Origin: AC-43 sp963728855
GTDB taxonomy: Bacteria > Actinomycetota > Actinomycetes > Mycobacteriales > Micromonosporaceae
Length of the DNA: 64,000 nucleotides
Direction of reading: 5' to 3'
Assembly (NCBI GenBank): GCA_963728855.1
Contig: CAVSLN010000002.1
Span: 248,001-312,000, forward strand
In this document: positions 32,580 through 40,893 of the stretch, piece by piece
Layout: every line of letters starts with the position of its first letter
Position numbering within the stretch: position 1 is the stretch's first letter
The notes under the pieces: generated by a model
Seen by the model: only the letters and a program-made list of their open reading frames with translations
The model's database searches: none
Told to the model about the DNA's origin: nothing
Translations under genes and position numbers: made by a program

Positions 32580-33545
32580 ATGGCCAGGTTCGACAGCATG
32601 CTGGACGCGGTCGGGGGTACGCCCCTGGTCGGGCTGCCCCGGCTTTCACCGGTTGGCGTGGCGGGTCAGCCGCCGGTGCGGCTGTGGGCGAAGCTGGAGG
32701 ACCGCAACCCGACCGGCTCGGTGAAGGACCGGATCGCGCTCTACATGGTCCGGGCCGCCGAGGAGGCCGGCCGGCTCCGGTCGGGCGACACGATCCTGGA
32801 GCCGACCAGCGGCAACACCGGGATCGCGCTGGCCTGGGTGGCGAAGCTGCGCGGGTACCGGCTGGTCTGCGTGATGCCCGAGAACGTGTCGGCCGAGCGG
32901 GTCCAGCTCCTGCGGATGTACGGCGCCGAGGTGATCTTCTCGCCGGCCGCGGGCGGGTCGAACCAGGCGGTCGCGCAGGCCAAGCAGATCGCGGCCGAGC
33001 ACCCGGACTGGGTGATGCTGTTCCAGTACGGCAACGAGGCCAACGCCCGGGCGCACTACGAGACCACCGGCCCGGAGCTGCTGCGCGACCTGCCCACGCT
33101 GACCCACTTCGTGGCCGGGCTCGGCACCACGGGAACGCTCATGGGCACCGGCCGGTACCTCCGCGAGAAGAACCCGGATATCCAGGTCATCGCGGCCGAG
33201 CCCCGGTACGGCGAGCTGGTCTACGGCCTGCGCAACATCGACGAGGGGTACGTGCCGGAGCTGTACGACGCCGCCGTGCTGACCCGCCGGTTCTCCGTCG
33301 GTACCCGCGACGCCGTGCTGCGCACCCGCCAGCTCGTCGAGGTCGAGGGGCTGTTCGTCGGCTTCTCCACCGGGGCCGTAGCGCACGCCGCGCTCAACGT
33401 GGCCCACGAGGCGATGCGCGCCGGCCAGCGCGCCGACGTCGCGTTCCTGGTGGCCGACGCCGGCTGGAAGTACCTGTCGACCGGCGCGTACGGCGGCACC
33501 CTCGCCGACGCCGAGGACGCCCTCGAAGGCCAGCTCTGGGCGTGA
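32580..33545 (+). CDS. cysM: O-phosphoserine sulfhydrylase, CysO-dependent cysteine synthase
   Basis: A PLP enzyme that in M. tuberculosis (Rv1336) uses O-phosphoserine and thiocarboxylated CysO to make the CysO-cysteine adduct later cleaved by Mec. The 321-residue protein has the PLP lysine in NPTGSVKDRIAL, the substrate loop EPTSGNTGIALAW and the phosphate cradle GLGTTGTLMGTGRYL. The context mec-cysO-cysM supports the CysO-dependent type over ordinary O-acetylserine sulfhydrylase. The end converges with a membrane-protein gene 25 bp away. Confidence 0.95.
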   Translation: MARFDSMLDAVGGTPLVGLPRLSPVGVAGQPPVRLWAKLEDRNPTGSVKDRIALYMVRAAEEAGRLRSGDTILEPTSGNTGIALAWVAKLRGYRLVCVMPENVSAERVQLLRMYGAEVIFSPAAGGSNQAVAQAKQIAAEHPDWVMLFQYGNEANARAHYETTGPELLRDLPTLTHFVAGLGTTGTLMGTGRYLREKNPDIQVIAAEPRYGELVYGLRNIDEGYVPELYDAAVLTRRFSVGTRDAVLRTRQLVEVEGLFVGFSTGAVAHAALNVAHEAMRAGQRADVAFLVADAGWKYLSTGAYGGTLADAEDALEGQLWA

Positions 33546-33569
33546 GCGGGCGCCGCGCTGGCGCAGCAC

Positions 33570-33989
33570 CTAAATAGTGGCGGTTATCACTATCGAGGCG
33601 AGCAGGACGCAGGAGGCGGCGCCGAGGAACGCCCATGGCAGCGGGCCGCGCCGGGCGGTGAGGAACGCGCCCGAGGTGAGCACCACGCCGATGATCCCCA
33701 TGCTGATCAGCATCGGCTCGTACCACTTGGGGATCCCGCCCCACAGAATGGCGACGAGCCCGCGCGCGCCCACGGTGAGGCCGACCACACCGAGCAGGGC
33801 GGCCCAGCCGGCCAGGCCGGCCAGCCGGCGCAGCGTGGGTCCCCGCTGCGGCGGCGGGGCGACCTGGCGGAACGCTCCGGTCACCGAGGACAGGCCGGGG
33901 CGGTCAGTGGCGCCGGCAGCAGGCGACGTGGTACGGGGGCCCGGCGGCGCGATGCCGGCCGGTGCGTTCTTCGTCTCCTGGATAGACAC
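33570..33989 (-). CDS. membrane protein of unknown function
   Basis: A 139-residue protein: a polar Pro/Ala-rich N-terminus (about 1-50) followed by three membrane segments (about 56-76, 88-108, 118-138; GWAALLGVVGLTVGARGLV, MLISMGIIGVVLTSGAFL, WAFLGAASCVLLASIVITA). GTG at 33989 has GGAG upstream; the frame is open a little further. It replaces the rhomboid protease found at this position in M. tuberculosis (Rv1337) but shows no rhomboid motif. Confidence 0.7.
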   Translation of the reverse strand: MSIQETKNAPAGIAPPGPRTTSPAAGATDRPGLSSVTGAFRQVAPPPQRGPTLRRLAGLAGWAALLGVVGLTVGARGLVAILWGGIPKWYEPMLISMGIIGVVLTSGAFLTARRGPLPWAFLGAASCVLLASIVITATI

Positions 33990-34137
33990 GTCTCCACCGT
34001 TCTGAAGGCTCGGACTAACAGGCTGTAAAACGTTCGTGTGCACCCCGTGTAGCGATACGCCCATGCGTGAGGGCGTTCACGTGTCACGTTAGCGACATGT
34101 GCTGCTCTATGTCTCCGGGAGGGGGTGCGTCTCGGCG

Positions 34138-34143
34138 TAGGCT
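34138..34143 (+). promoter_or_regulatory. candidate -10 element of murI
   Basis: TAGGCT ends 7 nt before the GTG of murI with no ribosome-binding site, fitting a leaderless transcript for the murI-phosphodiesterase pair. Confidence 0.45.
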
Positions 34144-34150
34144 GCGCAGC

Positions 34151-34960
34151 GTGACGGACGCGCCGATCGGCATTTTCGACTCCGGAGTCGGCGGCCTGAC
34201 GGTAGCCCGTGCCATCCTCGACCAGCTCCCGCACGAGCAGGTGACCTACCTCGGGGACACGGCCCACCTGCCGTACGGGCCCAAGCCGATCGCCGATGTG
34301 CGCCGGTACGCGCTCGCCTGCCTCGACCATCTCGTCGACCAGGGGGTGAAGCTGCTCGTCATCGCGTGTAACAGCGCTTCGGCCGCATGCCTTGGCGATG
34401 CCCGGGAACGGTACTCGGTGCCGGTCGTCGAGGTGATCCGACCCGCCGTACGGCGCGCCGCGGCGGCCACCCGCAACGGCCGGGTCGGCGTCATCGGCAC
34501 GGCCGCGACGGTCACCAGCGGAGCGTACGCGGACGCTTTCGCCGCCGCGCCGCACGTCCAGGTGACCTCGGTGGCCTGCCCGCAGTTCGTCGACTTCGTG
34601 GAGCGCGGGATCACCTCGGGCCGGGCGTTACTCGGCCTCGCCAGCGGATATTTAGACCCGTTGCAGCGGGTGGGGGTAGACACGCTGGTGCTGGGCTGCA
34701 CACACTATCCGCTACTCGCGGGTGTGATCGGCTTGGTCATGGGGGATGAGGTCACGTTGGTATCGAGTGCTGACGAGACCGCGAAGGACGTGTATCGGGT
34801 GCTCAACGAGCGGGACCTGTTCCGCCCGGACGACGCGCCGACGCCCGAGCACCGGTTCCTCGCGACCGGGGACCGGACCGTGTTCGCCCGGCTGGCGTAC
34901 CGGTTCCTGGGCCCCGAGGCCGCCGCGTCCGCGGGCGTACTTACGCAGGTAACTAGATGA
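34151..34960 (+). CDS. murI: glutamate racemase
   Basis: Makes D-glutamate for peptidoglycan. The 269-residue protein has the signature PIGIFDSGVGGLTVARAI, the first catalytic Cys in VIACNSASAA and the second in LGCTHYPLL. GTG at 34151 was chosen because the upstream frame lacks family sequence and a -10 element lies just before it. Its stop overlaps the next gene as ATGA. The pairing with an Rv1339-type enzyme and rph/rdgB further on is the M. tuberculosis order. Confidence 0.95.
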   Translation: MTDAPIGIFDSGVGGLTVARAILDQLPHEQVTYLGDTAHLPYGPKPIADVRRYALACLDHLVDQGVKLLVIACNSASAACLGDARERYSVPVVEVIRPAVRRAAAATRNGRVGVIGTAATVTSGAYADAFAAAPHVQVTSVACPQFVDFVERGITSGRALLGLASGYLDPLQRVGVDTLVLGCTHYPLLAGVIGLVMGDEVTLVSSADETAKDVYRVLNERDLFRPDDAPTPEHRFLATGDRTVFARLAYRFLGPEAAASAGVLTQVTR

Positions 34961-35706
34961 GATTGACCGTTCTCGGGTGTGCGGGCAGCTTTCCCGGTCC
35001 GGACTCCGCGTGCTCGGCCTACCTGATGGAGGCCGACGGCTTCGGGCTCATGCTGGACTTCGGCACCGGCTCGCTGTCCGCGCTGCAGCGCTACTCCGAT
35101 TTGAAGCGGATCAACGCGATCCTCCTCTCGCACCTCCACATCGACCACATTTTGGACGCCTGTTCCTACGTCGTGGTACGCCGCTGGGCGCCTGACGGGC
35201 CGTACCCCCGGCTGCCGCTCTACGGCCCCGCCGGCGTACGGGAGCGGATGGCCGGCGTCTACGGCAGCTCCGACGAGGGGCCGCTGGACGACGTGTACTC
35301 CTTCTACACCCTCACCCCGGGCACCTTCACCCTCGGGCCGTTCACCGTGACCGTGGCCCGGGTGAACCACCCGGTCGAGACGTTCGGGGTGCGGCTGGAG
35401 CACGACGGACGGGTGCTGGCGTACTCGGCCGACACGGCGATGTGTGACGCACTGGTCCGCCTGGCGCACCACGCGGACGTGTTTTTGTGCGAGGCTGCCT
35501 ATCTCGACGGCGAAGACAACCCTCCTGACCTTCACCTGACCGGTCGCGAAGCCGGCGAGGCGGCCACCAAGGCCGGGACCGGTCGGTTGCTGCTGACGCA
35601 CCTCGTCAGCGCGTGGGGCGATGCGGAGGCCACGTACGATGCGGCGGTGGGAAGCTTTCCGGGCCCGGTGGAGCTGGTCCGGCCGGGAAACACCTACGAG
35701 ATATAA
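34957..35706 (+). CDS. metallo-beta-lactamase-fold cyclic nucleotide phosphodiesterase (Rv1339-like)
   Basis: The M. tuberculosis orthologue Rv1339 is an atypical class II cAMP phosphodiesterase whose activity lowers cAMP. The 249-residue protein begins MRLTVLGCAGSFPGPDSACS and has the metal motif LLSHLHIDHILD (His-x-His-x-Asp-His), a further His in RVNHPVETFGVRLE, Asp in AYSADTAMCD and the C-terminal His in LLLTHLVSAW. The start ATG overlaps the murI stop. Function is inferred from orthology; other members of this fold cleave tRNA precursors. Confidence 0.88.
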   Translation: MRLTVLGCAGSFPGPDSACSAYLMEADGFGLMLDFGTGSLSALQRYSDLKRINAILLSHLHIDHILDACSYVVVRRWAPDGPYPRLPLYGPAGVRERMAGVYGSSDEGPLDDVYSFYTLTPGTFTLGPFTVTVARVNHPVETFGVRLEHDGRVLAYSADTAMCDALVRLAHHADVFLCEAAYLDGEDNPPDLHLTGREAGEAATKAGTGRLLLTHLVSAWGDAEATYDAAVGSFPGPVELVRPGNTYEI

Positions 35707-35773
35707 GGGACTCTTCGCCCCGCCGTCACATTCTGGTGACCTGGTGCACCGCCAGGCACCGCACGGTGTGCCC

Positions 35774-36919
35774 ATGCGCGTGGCGATCATTACCGAGTCT
35801 TTCCCCCCGGACATCAACGGGGTGGCCCACTCCGTCGTGCGCGTCGCCGAGCACCTGGTCGCGCGCGGGCATCGCCCGCTGGTCATCGCGCCGGAGCCGG
35901 CCTCGGGGACGGCCCGGGTGGCCGGCCGGCTGCCGTACCCGGTGGTCCGGGTGCCGTCGGTGCCGATGCCCGGGTACCCGACCTTCCGGCTCGGGCTGCC
36001 CAGCCGCCGCATCACCGACTCGATCGTCGGCCACGGTACCGACCTGGTGCACCTGGCCAGCCCGTTCTTCCTGGGCGCCCGGGGCAGCGCGGTCGCCCAG
36101 CACCTGATGCTGCCGACGATCGCCGTCTACCAGACCGACGTGCCGGCCTACGCGGCCGCGTACAAGCTGCGCGGGCTCGGTGAGGCGGCCGCCTGGCGCT
36201 GGATCCGGGGGATCCACAACGCGGCCGACCGTACCCTCGCGCCGTCGACCGCCGCGGCCACCGCCCTGCATGAGCACGGGATCGAGCGGGTATGGCTGTG
36301 GCGTCGGGGCGTCGACACCGTGCGGTTCGACCCGAAGCACCGCAGCGCCGCGGTCCGCCGCGCGCTCGCGCCCAACAACGAGGTGCTGGTGGGGTACGTG
36401 GGCCGGCTGGCCATCGAGAAGTGCGTCGACCTGCTGGCGCCGATCGCGCAGCTGCCCGGGGTACGGCTGGTCATCATCGGGGGCGGTCCGGCCGAGGCGG
36501 CGCTGCGCAAGGCGGTACCCGGCGCGCTCTTCCTCGGTCCGCGCCAGGGCGGGCAGCTGGCCCGGCTCTACGCCAGCATGGACGTGTTCGCGCACAGCGG
36601 GCCGTACGAGACGTTCGGGCAGACCGTGCAGGAGGCGGCCGCGAGCGGGGTACCGGTCGTCGCGCCGGCCGCCGGCGGACCGGTGGACCTGGTCGACCAC
36701 GGGGTCACCGGGTACCTCGTGCCACCGCTGTCCGCCGACGCGATCACCGAGGCCGTGGCCACCCTGGTCGCCTCGCCCGAGCTGCGCCGGGAGTTCGGGA
36801 CAGCGGGCCGGGAGATGGTGCTCACCCGGAGCTGGAGTGCGGTCGGCGACCAGCTCATCGACCACTACGCGGCGGTCCTCGGCAACCCGCTCTCCGCCCT
36901 CACTACGGTTGCCGCGTGA
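35774..36919 (+). CDS. GT4 mannosyltransferase similar to mycobacterial/corynebacterial MgtA
   Basis: A 381-residue GT-B enzyme: RVAIITESFPPDINGVAHSV, LVHLASPFFLGARG, the linker strand VGYVGRLAIEKCVD and donor site GPYETFGQTVQEAAASG. The sequence is close to Rv0557 (MgtA), a GDP-mannose-dependent alpha-mannosyltransferase of lipid-anchored glycans, so a mannosyltransferase of the inner membrane surface is likely. It and the next two genes form an insertion between the Rv1339-like gene and rph relative to M. tuberculosis. The start is ATG at 35774; there is no clear ribosome-binding site. Confidence 0.82.
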   Translation: MRVAIITESFPPDINGVAHSVVRVAEHLVARGHRPLVIAPEPASGTARVAGRLPYPVVRVPSVPMPGYPTFRLGLPSRRITDSIVGHGTDLVHLASPFFLGARGSAVAQHLMLPTIAVYQTDVPAYAAAYKLRGLGEAAAWRWIRGIHNAADRTLAPSTAAATALHEHGIERVWLWRRGVDTVRFDPKHRSAAVRRALAPNNEVLVGYVGRLAIEKCVDLLAPIAQLPGVRLVIIGGGPAEAALRKAVPGALFLGPRQGGQLARLYASMDVFAHSGPYETFGQTVQEAAASGVPVVAPAAGGPVDLVDHGVTGYLVPPLSADAITEAVATLVASPELRREFGTAGREMVLTRSWSAVGDQLIDHYAAVLGNPLSALTTVAA

Positions 36920-36977
36920 AACCGAGCAGACCGGCGGCGTCTCCAGGCGCTCCACAGCGAGCGAAGAGAAGCACAGT

Positions 36978-38186
36978 ATGAGGATTGTCCGACTCGCTAA
37001 CTTCTTCTCGCCCAGGTCGGGCGGACTGCGTACGGCGATGCGAGCGCTGGGGGAGGGCTACCTGGCGGCCGGTCACGAGCCGGTGCTGGTCGTACCCGGG
37101 CCGTCCTACCTGGACGAGTACACCGAGCAGGGCCGGGTGATCTGGCTGCCGGGACCGGTGCTGCCGTTCGCGGGTGGCGGGTACCGGGTGCTGGTCAACC
37201 GGATGCGGCTCGCCTCGGTCCTCGATGAGCTGGCCCCCGACCGGCTGGAGGTCTCCGACCGGACCACGCTGCGCTGGACCGGCGCGTGGGCGCGCCGGCG
37301 CGGGGTGCCGTCGGTCATGGTGTCGCACGAGAGCGTGGCCGGGCTGCTCGGGCTGGCCGGCCGTACGCTGCCGCCGCCGGCCGGGCGCCGACTGGCCGAC
37401 GCGCTCAACGCCCGTACGGCGAAGTCGTTCACGCGCGTGGTGTGCACGACCGACTGGGCGGCGCAGGAGTTCGAGCGCATCGGCGTGGCGAACCTGGCCC
37501 GGGTACCGCTCGGGGTCGACCTCGACCTGTTCTCGCCGCGACAGCGCTCGATGGCGGTACGCGAGCGATACGCCCACGCGGACGAGGTGCTGTTGGTCCA
37601 CTGTGGACGGTTGTCGGTCGAGAAGAAGCCGGAGCGCTCGATCGAGGCGCTGGCGGCGCTGCGCGCGGCAGGGGTACCGGCCGTGCTGGTGGTCGCTGGG
37701 GACGGGCCGCTACACAAGCGGCTGGCCCGGCAGTCCGAGGGCCTACCGGTGACGTTCGCCGGGTTCGTGCACGACCGTACGGCGCTCGCGGCGCTGTTAG
37801 CCGCCGCCGACGCGGTGCTCGCGCCCGGGCCGGTGGAGACGTTCGGGCTGGCGGCGCTGGAGGCGCTGGCGTCCGGTACCCCCGTGGTGGTGAGCGCGAG
37901 TAGCGCCCTGCCCGAGGTGGTCGGGGACGCCGGGATCGCGGTCGAGGGCGAGGACTTCGCCGACGGGCTGTCCTCGGTGCTGGCCCGGCCCGTGGTGGAG
38001 CGGCGGTTGGCGGCGCGCCGGCGGGCCGAGGAGTTCGGTTGGCCGGCAGCGGTACGTGGGTTCCTCGCCGCGCACGGGCTGCCCGTACCGCCGCTGCCGT
38101 TGGCTGCTCCGCCGAGCGCCGTCGGGAGCGCGCCCGCCGGCGGCCTTTCCCCGCCCACGGCAGACCTTTCAGGGGTGGTGTGGTGA
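36978..38186 (+). CDS. GT4 glycosyltransferase
   Basis: A 402-residue GT-B enzyme: RIVRLANFFSPRSGGLRTAM, DRLEVSDRTTLRWTGAWARR, linker LLVHCGRLSVEKKPERSIEA, donor site GPVETFGLAALEALASG. The C-terminus carries a proline-rich tail. It belongs with the actinobacterial glycosyltransferases found next to MgtA-like enzymes; donor and acceptor are unknown, mannose being plausible. It ends in a GTGA overlap with the SGNH hydrolase gene, so these three genes are likely one transcript and may decorate the same surface glycolipid. One exact GTCCANNNTGGAC motif is at 37596-37608. Confidence 0.82.
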   Translation: MRIVRLANFFSPRSGGLRTAMRALGEGYLAAGHEPVLVVPGPSYLDEYTEQGRVIWLPGPVLPFAGGGYRVLVNRMRLASVLDELAPDRLEVSDRTTLRWTGAWARRRGVPSVMVSHESVAGLLGLAGRTLPPPAGRRLADALNARTAKSFTRVVCTTDWAAQEFERIGVANLARVPLGVDLDLFSPRQRSMAVRERYAHADEVLLVHCGRLSVEKKPERSIEALAALRAAGVPAVLVVAGDGPLHKRLARQSEGLPVTFAGFVHDRTALAALLAAADAVLAPGPVETFGLAALEALASGTPVVVSASSALPEVVGDAGIAVEGEDFADGLSSVLARPVVERRLAARRRAEEFGWPAAVRGFLAAHGLPVPPLPLAAPPSAVGSAPAGGLSPPTADLSGVVW

Positions 38187-39049
38187 CGACCTTCGTATCC
38201 CTGGGTGACTCCATCACGCTCGGCGTCGGCGACCCGTTGCCGGACGGTGGCTGGCGCGGCTGGGCGGCGCTGCTCGCCCCGGCGCTCGGGGCCGAGCTGC
38301 ACAACCTGGCCACCAGCGGGGCGCTGTCGGCGGACGTCGAGCGCGAGCAGCTACCCCGGGCGCTGGAGCTGCGTCCGGACCTGGCCGCCGTGGTGGTCGG
38401 CTGCAACGACACGCTGCGGCGGGCGTTCGACCCGGCCGGGTTCGGGGCGGCGGTGGCGCATTCCGTGGGGGCGCTGCGGGCGGCCGGGGCGACGGTACTC
38501 ACCATGCGGCTGCCCGATCCGGGGCAGATGCTCGGGCTGCCCGGCTCGCTGGCGCGGCCGCTGCGCCGCCGGATCCGGTCGGTCAACGCGGTGGTGGACG
38601 CGGTGGCGGCGCGGTTCGGCACCGTACACTTCGACGCCCCGGGGCACCCGGACGCGTTCGACCGTCGCATGTGGAGCGTCGACCGGCTGCACCCGAGCGA
38701 GCGCGGGCACCGGCTGGTGGCGCACGCGTACGCGGCCCTGCTCGGCGTACCGCCCGACCGGCGGCCCGGCATGGAGCCCTCCAGCCCCACTCCCACCCGG
38801 CGGGAGCAGATGGGCTGGATGGCGACCAAAGGCACCCGCTGGGTCGTCGACCGGTCCCGGGACCTGGTGCCATACCTGGTCGGGATGGCTGTCGCCGAGT
38901 GGTGGTACGGGCTGCGCGGCTTCGCCGACCGGCTCGACACGAGAGCGGAGCGCGACACGGCGGCGGCGCTGAGCGTGCTCGCCGGGCCGGTTAGGCTGAC
39001 CCCATGGCCCGACCTGATGGACGCGACCCCGACCAGCTTCGACCGGTAA
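38183..39049 (+). CDS. SGNH/GDSL-type hydrolase
   Basis: A 288-residue esterase-like protein with the SGNH blocks: FVSLGDSITLGVGD (Ser nucleophile), NLATSGALS (Gly), VVVGCNDTLR (Asn) and the C-terminal DRLHPSERGH (Asp-x-x-His). There is no signal peptide, so it is intracellular. As the third gene after two glycosyltransferases, it may deacylate or acetyl-edit their glycan or lipid product. The start is GTG at 38183 overlapping the previous stop, with AGGGG upstream. The 3' end overlaps rph by 46 bp in another frame, and the rph promoter element lies within it. Confidence 0.88.
   Translation: MTTFVSLGDSITLGVGDPLPDGGWRGWAALLAPALGAELHNLATSGALSADVEREQLPRALELRPDLAAVVVGCNDTLRRAFDPAGFGAAVAHSVGALRAAGATVLTMRLPDPGQMLGLPGSLARPLRRRIRSVNAVVDAVAARFGTVHFDAPGHPDAFDRRMWSVDRLHPSERGHRLVAHAYAALLGVPPDRRPGMEPSSPTPTRREQMGWMATKGTRWVVDRSRDLVPYLVGMAVAEWWYGLRGFADRLDTRAERDTAAALSVLAGPVRLTPWPDLMDATPTSFDR
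38992..38997 (+). promoter_or_regulatory. candidate -10 element of rph inside the upstream gene
   Basis: TAGGCT ends 6 nt before the rph ATG and lies in the coding region of the SGNH hydrolase. It would give rph-rdgB their own leaderless transcript independent of the glycosyltransferase genes. Confidence 0.45.
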
Positions 39050-39792
39050 CTCTGACCCGCGACTGGAGCATGCACCCGGAAGGGTCGGTGCTCGTCGAGT
39101 TCGGGGCCACCCGGGTGCTGTGCACCGCGAGCGTGACCGAGGGAGTGCCGCGCTGGCGCAAGGGTTCCGGGCTGGGCTGGGTGACCGCCGAGTACGCGAT
39201 GCTGCCCCGCGCCACCACCACGCGCTCCGACCGGGAGAGTGTGAAGGGGAAGGTCGGTGGGCGTAGCCATGAGATCTCCCGCCTGATCGGCCGCAGCCTG
39301 CGCGCCTGCCTCGACCTGACCGCGCTCGGCGAGAACTCGATCGTGCTCGACTGCGACGTGCTGCAGGCCGACGGCGGCACCCGGACCGCGGCGATCACCG
39401 GCGCGTATGTCGCGCTGCACGACGCGGTCGCCTGGCTCGCCGCCCAGCACGCCTTGCGCGGCAAGCCTTCCGACGCGCTGCACCGGTCGGTGTCGGCGGT
39501 CAGCGTCGGCATCATCGCCAGCCAGCCACGGCTGGACCTCTGCTACGAGGAGGACGTGGTGGCCGACGTCGACATGAACATCGTGTGCACCGGTACCGGT
39601 GAGTTCGTCGAGGTACAGGGGACCGGCGAGCAGGCCGTGTTCAGCCGGGCCGAGCTGGACGTGCTGGTGGACCTCGGCGCGACCGGCTGCGCCCGGCTGG
39701 CCCAGGCCCAGGCTCAGGCGCTCGGGCTGGCCCCGGACGCGCTCGCCGCAGTGCCGCACGCCGTCGCCTCACACGCGCCCCGGCCGTCATGA
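39004..39792 (+). CDS. rph: ribonuclease PH
   Basis: Phosphate-dependent 3' to 5' exoribonuclease that trims tRNA 3' ends. The 262-residue protein shows the family text RPVTLTRDWSMHPEGSVLVE, GWVTAEYAMLPRAT, the phosphate-binding GGTRTAAITGAYVAL and DLCYEEDVVADVDMNIV. ATG at 39004 fits the family start and is close behind a -10 element. The stop overlaps rdgB as ATGA, matching the conserved rph-rdgB pair. Confidence 0.96.
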   Translation: MARPDGRDPDQLRPVTLTRDWSMHPEGSVLVEFGATRVLCTASVTEGVPRWRKGSGLGWVTAEYAMLPRATTTRSDRESVKGKVGGRSHEISRLIGRSLRACLDLTALGENSIVLDCDVLQADGGTRTAAITGAYVALHDAVAWLAAQHALRGKPSDALHRSVSAVSVGIIASQPRLDLCYEEDVVADVDMNIVCTGTGEFVEVQGTGEQAVFSRAELDVLVDLGATGCARLAQAQAQALGLAPDALAAVPHAVASHAPRPS

Positions 39793-40394
39793 GGATCCTG
39801 CTCGCCTCCCGCAACGCGAAGAAGCTCATCGAGCTGCAGCGGATCCTGTCCGGCATCGCGCTGGTGGGGCTGGACGACGTGCCGGCGTACGAGGAGGTGC
39901 CGGAGTCGGGGCTGACGTTCGCGGAGAACGCGCTCATCAAGGCGCACGAGGGCGCCAGCCGTACGGGCCTGCCGACGGTCGCCGACGACTCAGGGCTCGC
40001 GGTCGACGTGTTGAACGGGATGCCCGGCGTGTTCTCGGCGCGCTGGGCCGGCCGGCACGGCGACGACCTGGCCAACCTGGAGCTGGTGCTGGCGCAGATC
40101 ACGGACCTGCCGGACTCGGTACGGGGTGCCGCGTTCGTCTGCGCCGCCGCGCTCGCGCTGCCCGACGGTCGCGAGTGGACGGTGCACGGCGAGATGCGTG
40201 GCCGGTTGGTACGCTCGCCCCGGGGTACCGGCGGGTTCGGGTACGACCCGATCTTCGTGGCGGGCGGGCAGAGCCGGACCAACGCCGAGCTGTCGCCGGG
40301 GGAGAAGGACGCGATCAGCCACCGGGGCAAGGCTTTCCGGGCGCTGGCCGTGGTCATCCGGGTAGAGCTGGCCGGGAGCCGCCAGGCCGGCTAG
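39789..40394 (+). CDS. rdgB: XTP/dITP diphosphatase (non-canonical purine NTP pyrophosphatase)
   Basis: Removes ITP/XTP from nucleotide pools. The 201-residue protein starts ILLASRNAKKLIEL (substrate loop), has FAENALIKA and VADDSGLAVDVLNGMPGVFS (metal Asp), and GTGGFGYDPIF. The start overlaps rph. It is the last gene of the Rv1330c-Rv1341-like block; beyond it the order is unrelated. Confidence 0.96.
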   Translation: MRILLASRNAKKLIELQRILSGIALVGLDDVPAYEEVPESGLTFAENALIKAHEGASRTGLPTVADDSGLAVDVLNGMPGVFSARWAGRHGDDLANLELVLAQITDLPDSVRGAAFVCAAALALPDGREWTVHGEMRGRLVRSPRGTGGFGYDPIFVAGGQSRTNAELSPGEKDAISHRGKAFRALAVVIRVELAGSRQAG

Positions 40395-40410
40395 TGCTAG
40401 TGCGGTCCGG

Positions 40411-40770
40411 TCAGCCGCGCAGGCGGTACCGGACCCGGCAGGGGCTGCGCGGCCACTTCGTCTTGGTGCCCGGAACCGGCTGCGGGTCAAGGTCGACCAG
40501 TTCGAGGTGGTAGCGCCGCAGGAGGAGGGTCAGGACCACCTTCATCTCCAGGTAGGCGAAGTGCACGCCGAGGCAGCGATGGGTACCGCCGCCGAAGCCG
40601 ATCAGGTTCTGGGCCGCGCGCGGGTTGTCGAGGTACCGGTCGGGCCGGTAACGGTCGGGGTCCGGGTACTCGGCCGGCATGCGGTGCGCGACCGACGGGG
40701 AGGTGAGGATCATCGCGCCTTTCGGGATGCGGTAGCCGTCCAGCTCGAAAGACTCCGCGGCGTGCCGCGA
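40411..40770 (-). pseudogene. remnant of a cytochrome P450 (haem-binding C-terminus)
   Basis: The frame reads FELDGYRIPKGAMILTSPSV, the YPDPDRYRPDRYL motif and FGGGTHRCLGVHFAYLEMKV, the Cys haem-ligand loop, followed by a normal C-terminus. About 300 N-terminal residues, including the I-helix and ExxR motif, are missing; homology stops near 40770 and the frame is closed by a stop at 40828. This is the leftover 3' quarter of a P450 gene. The piece between it and hutH (40771-40893) is unrecognised and may mark a lost insertion. Confidence 0.85.
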
Positions 40771-40893
40771 GCTCGCTTTCCCGGACGCCGGAGTCGGCTC
40801 AGTCTGCGACAGATGAACGTCGATGGGCTAGGGGGGCACAGATGGTTAACGAAGCGACGCCCCGTTGAATGCTGTCGTGGGTGGGTTCCCGGC

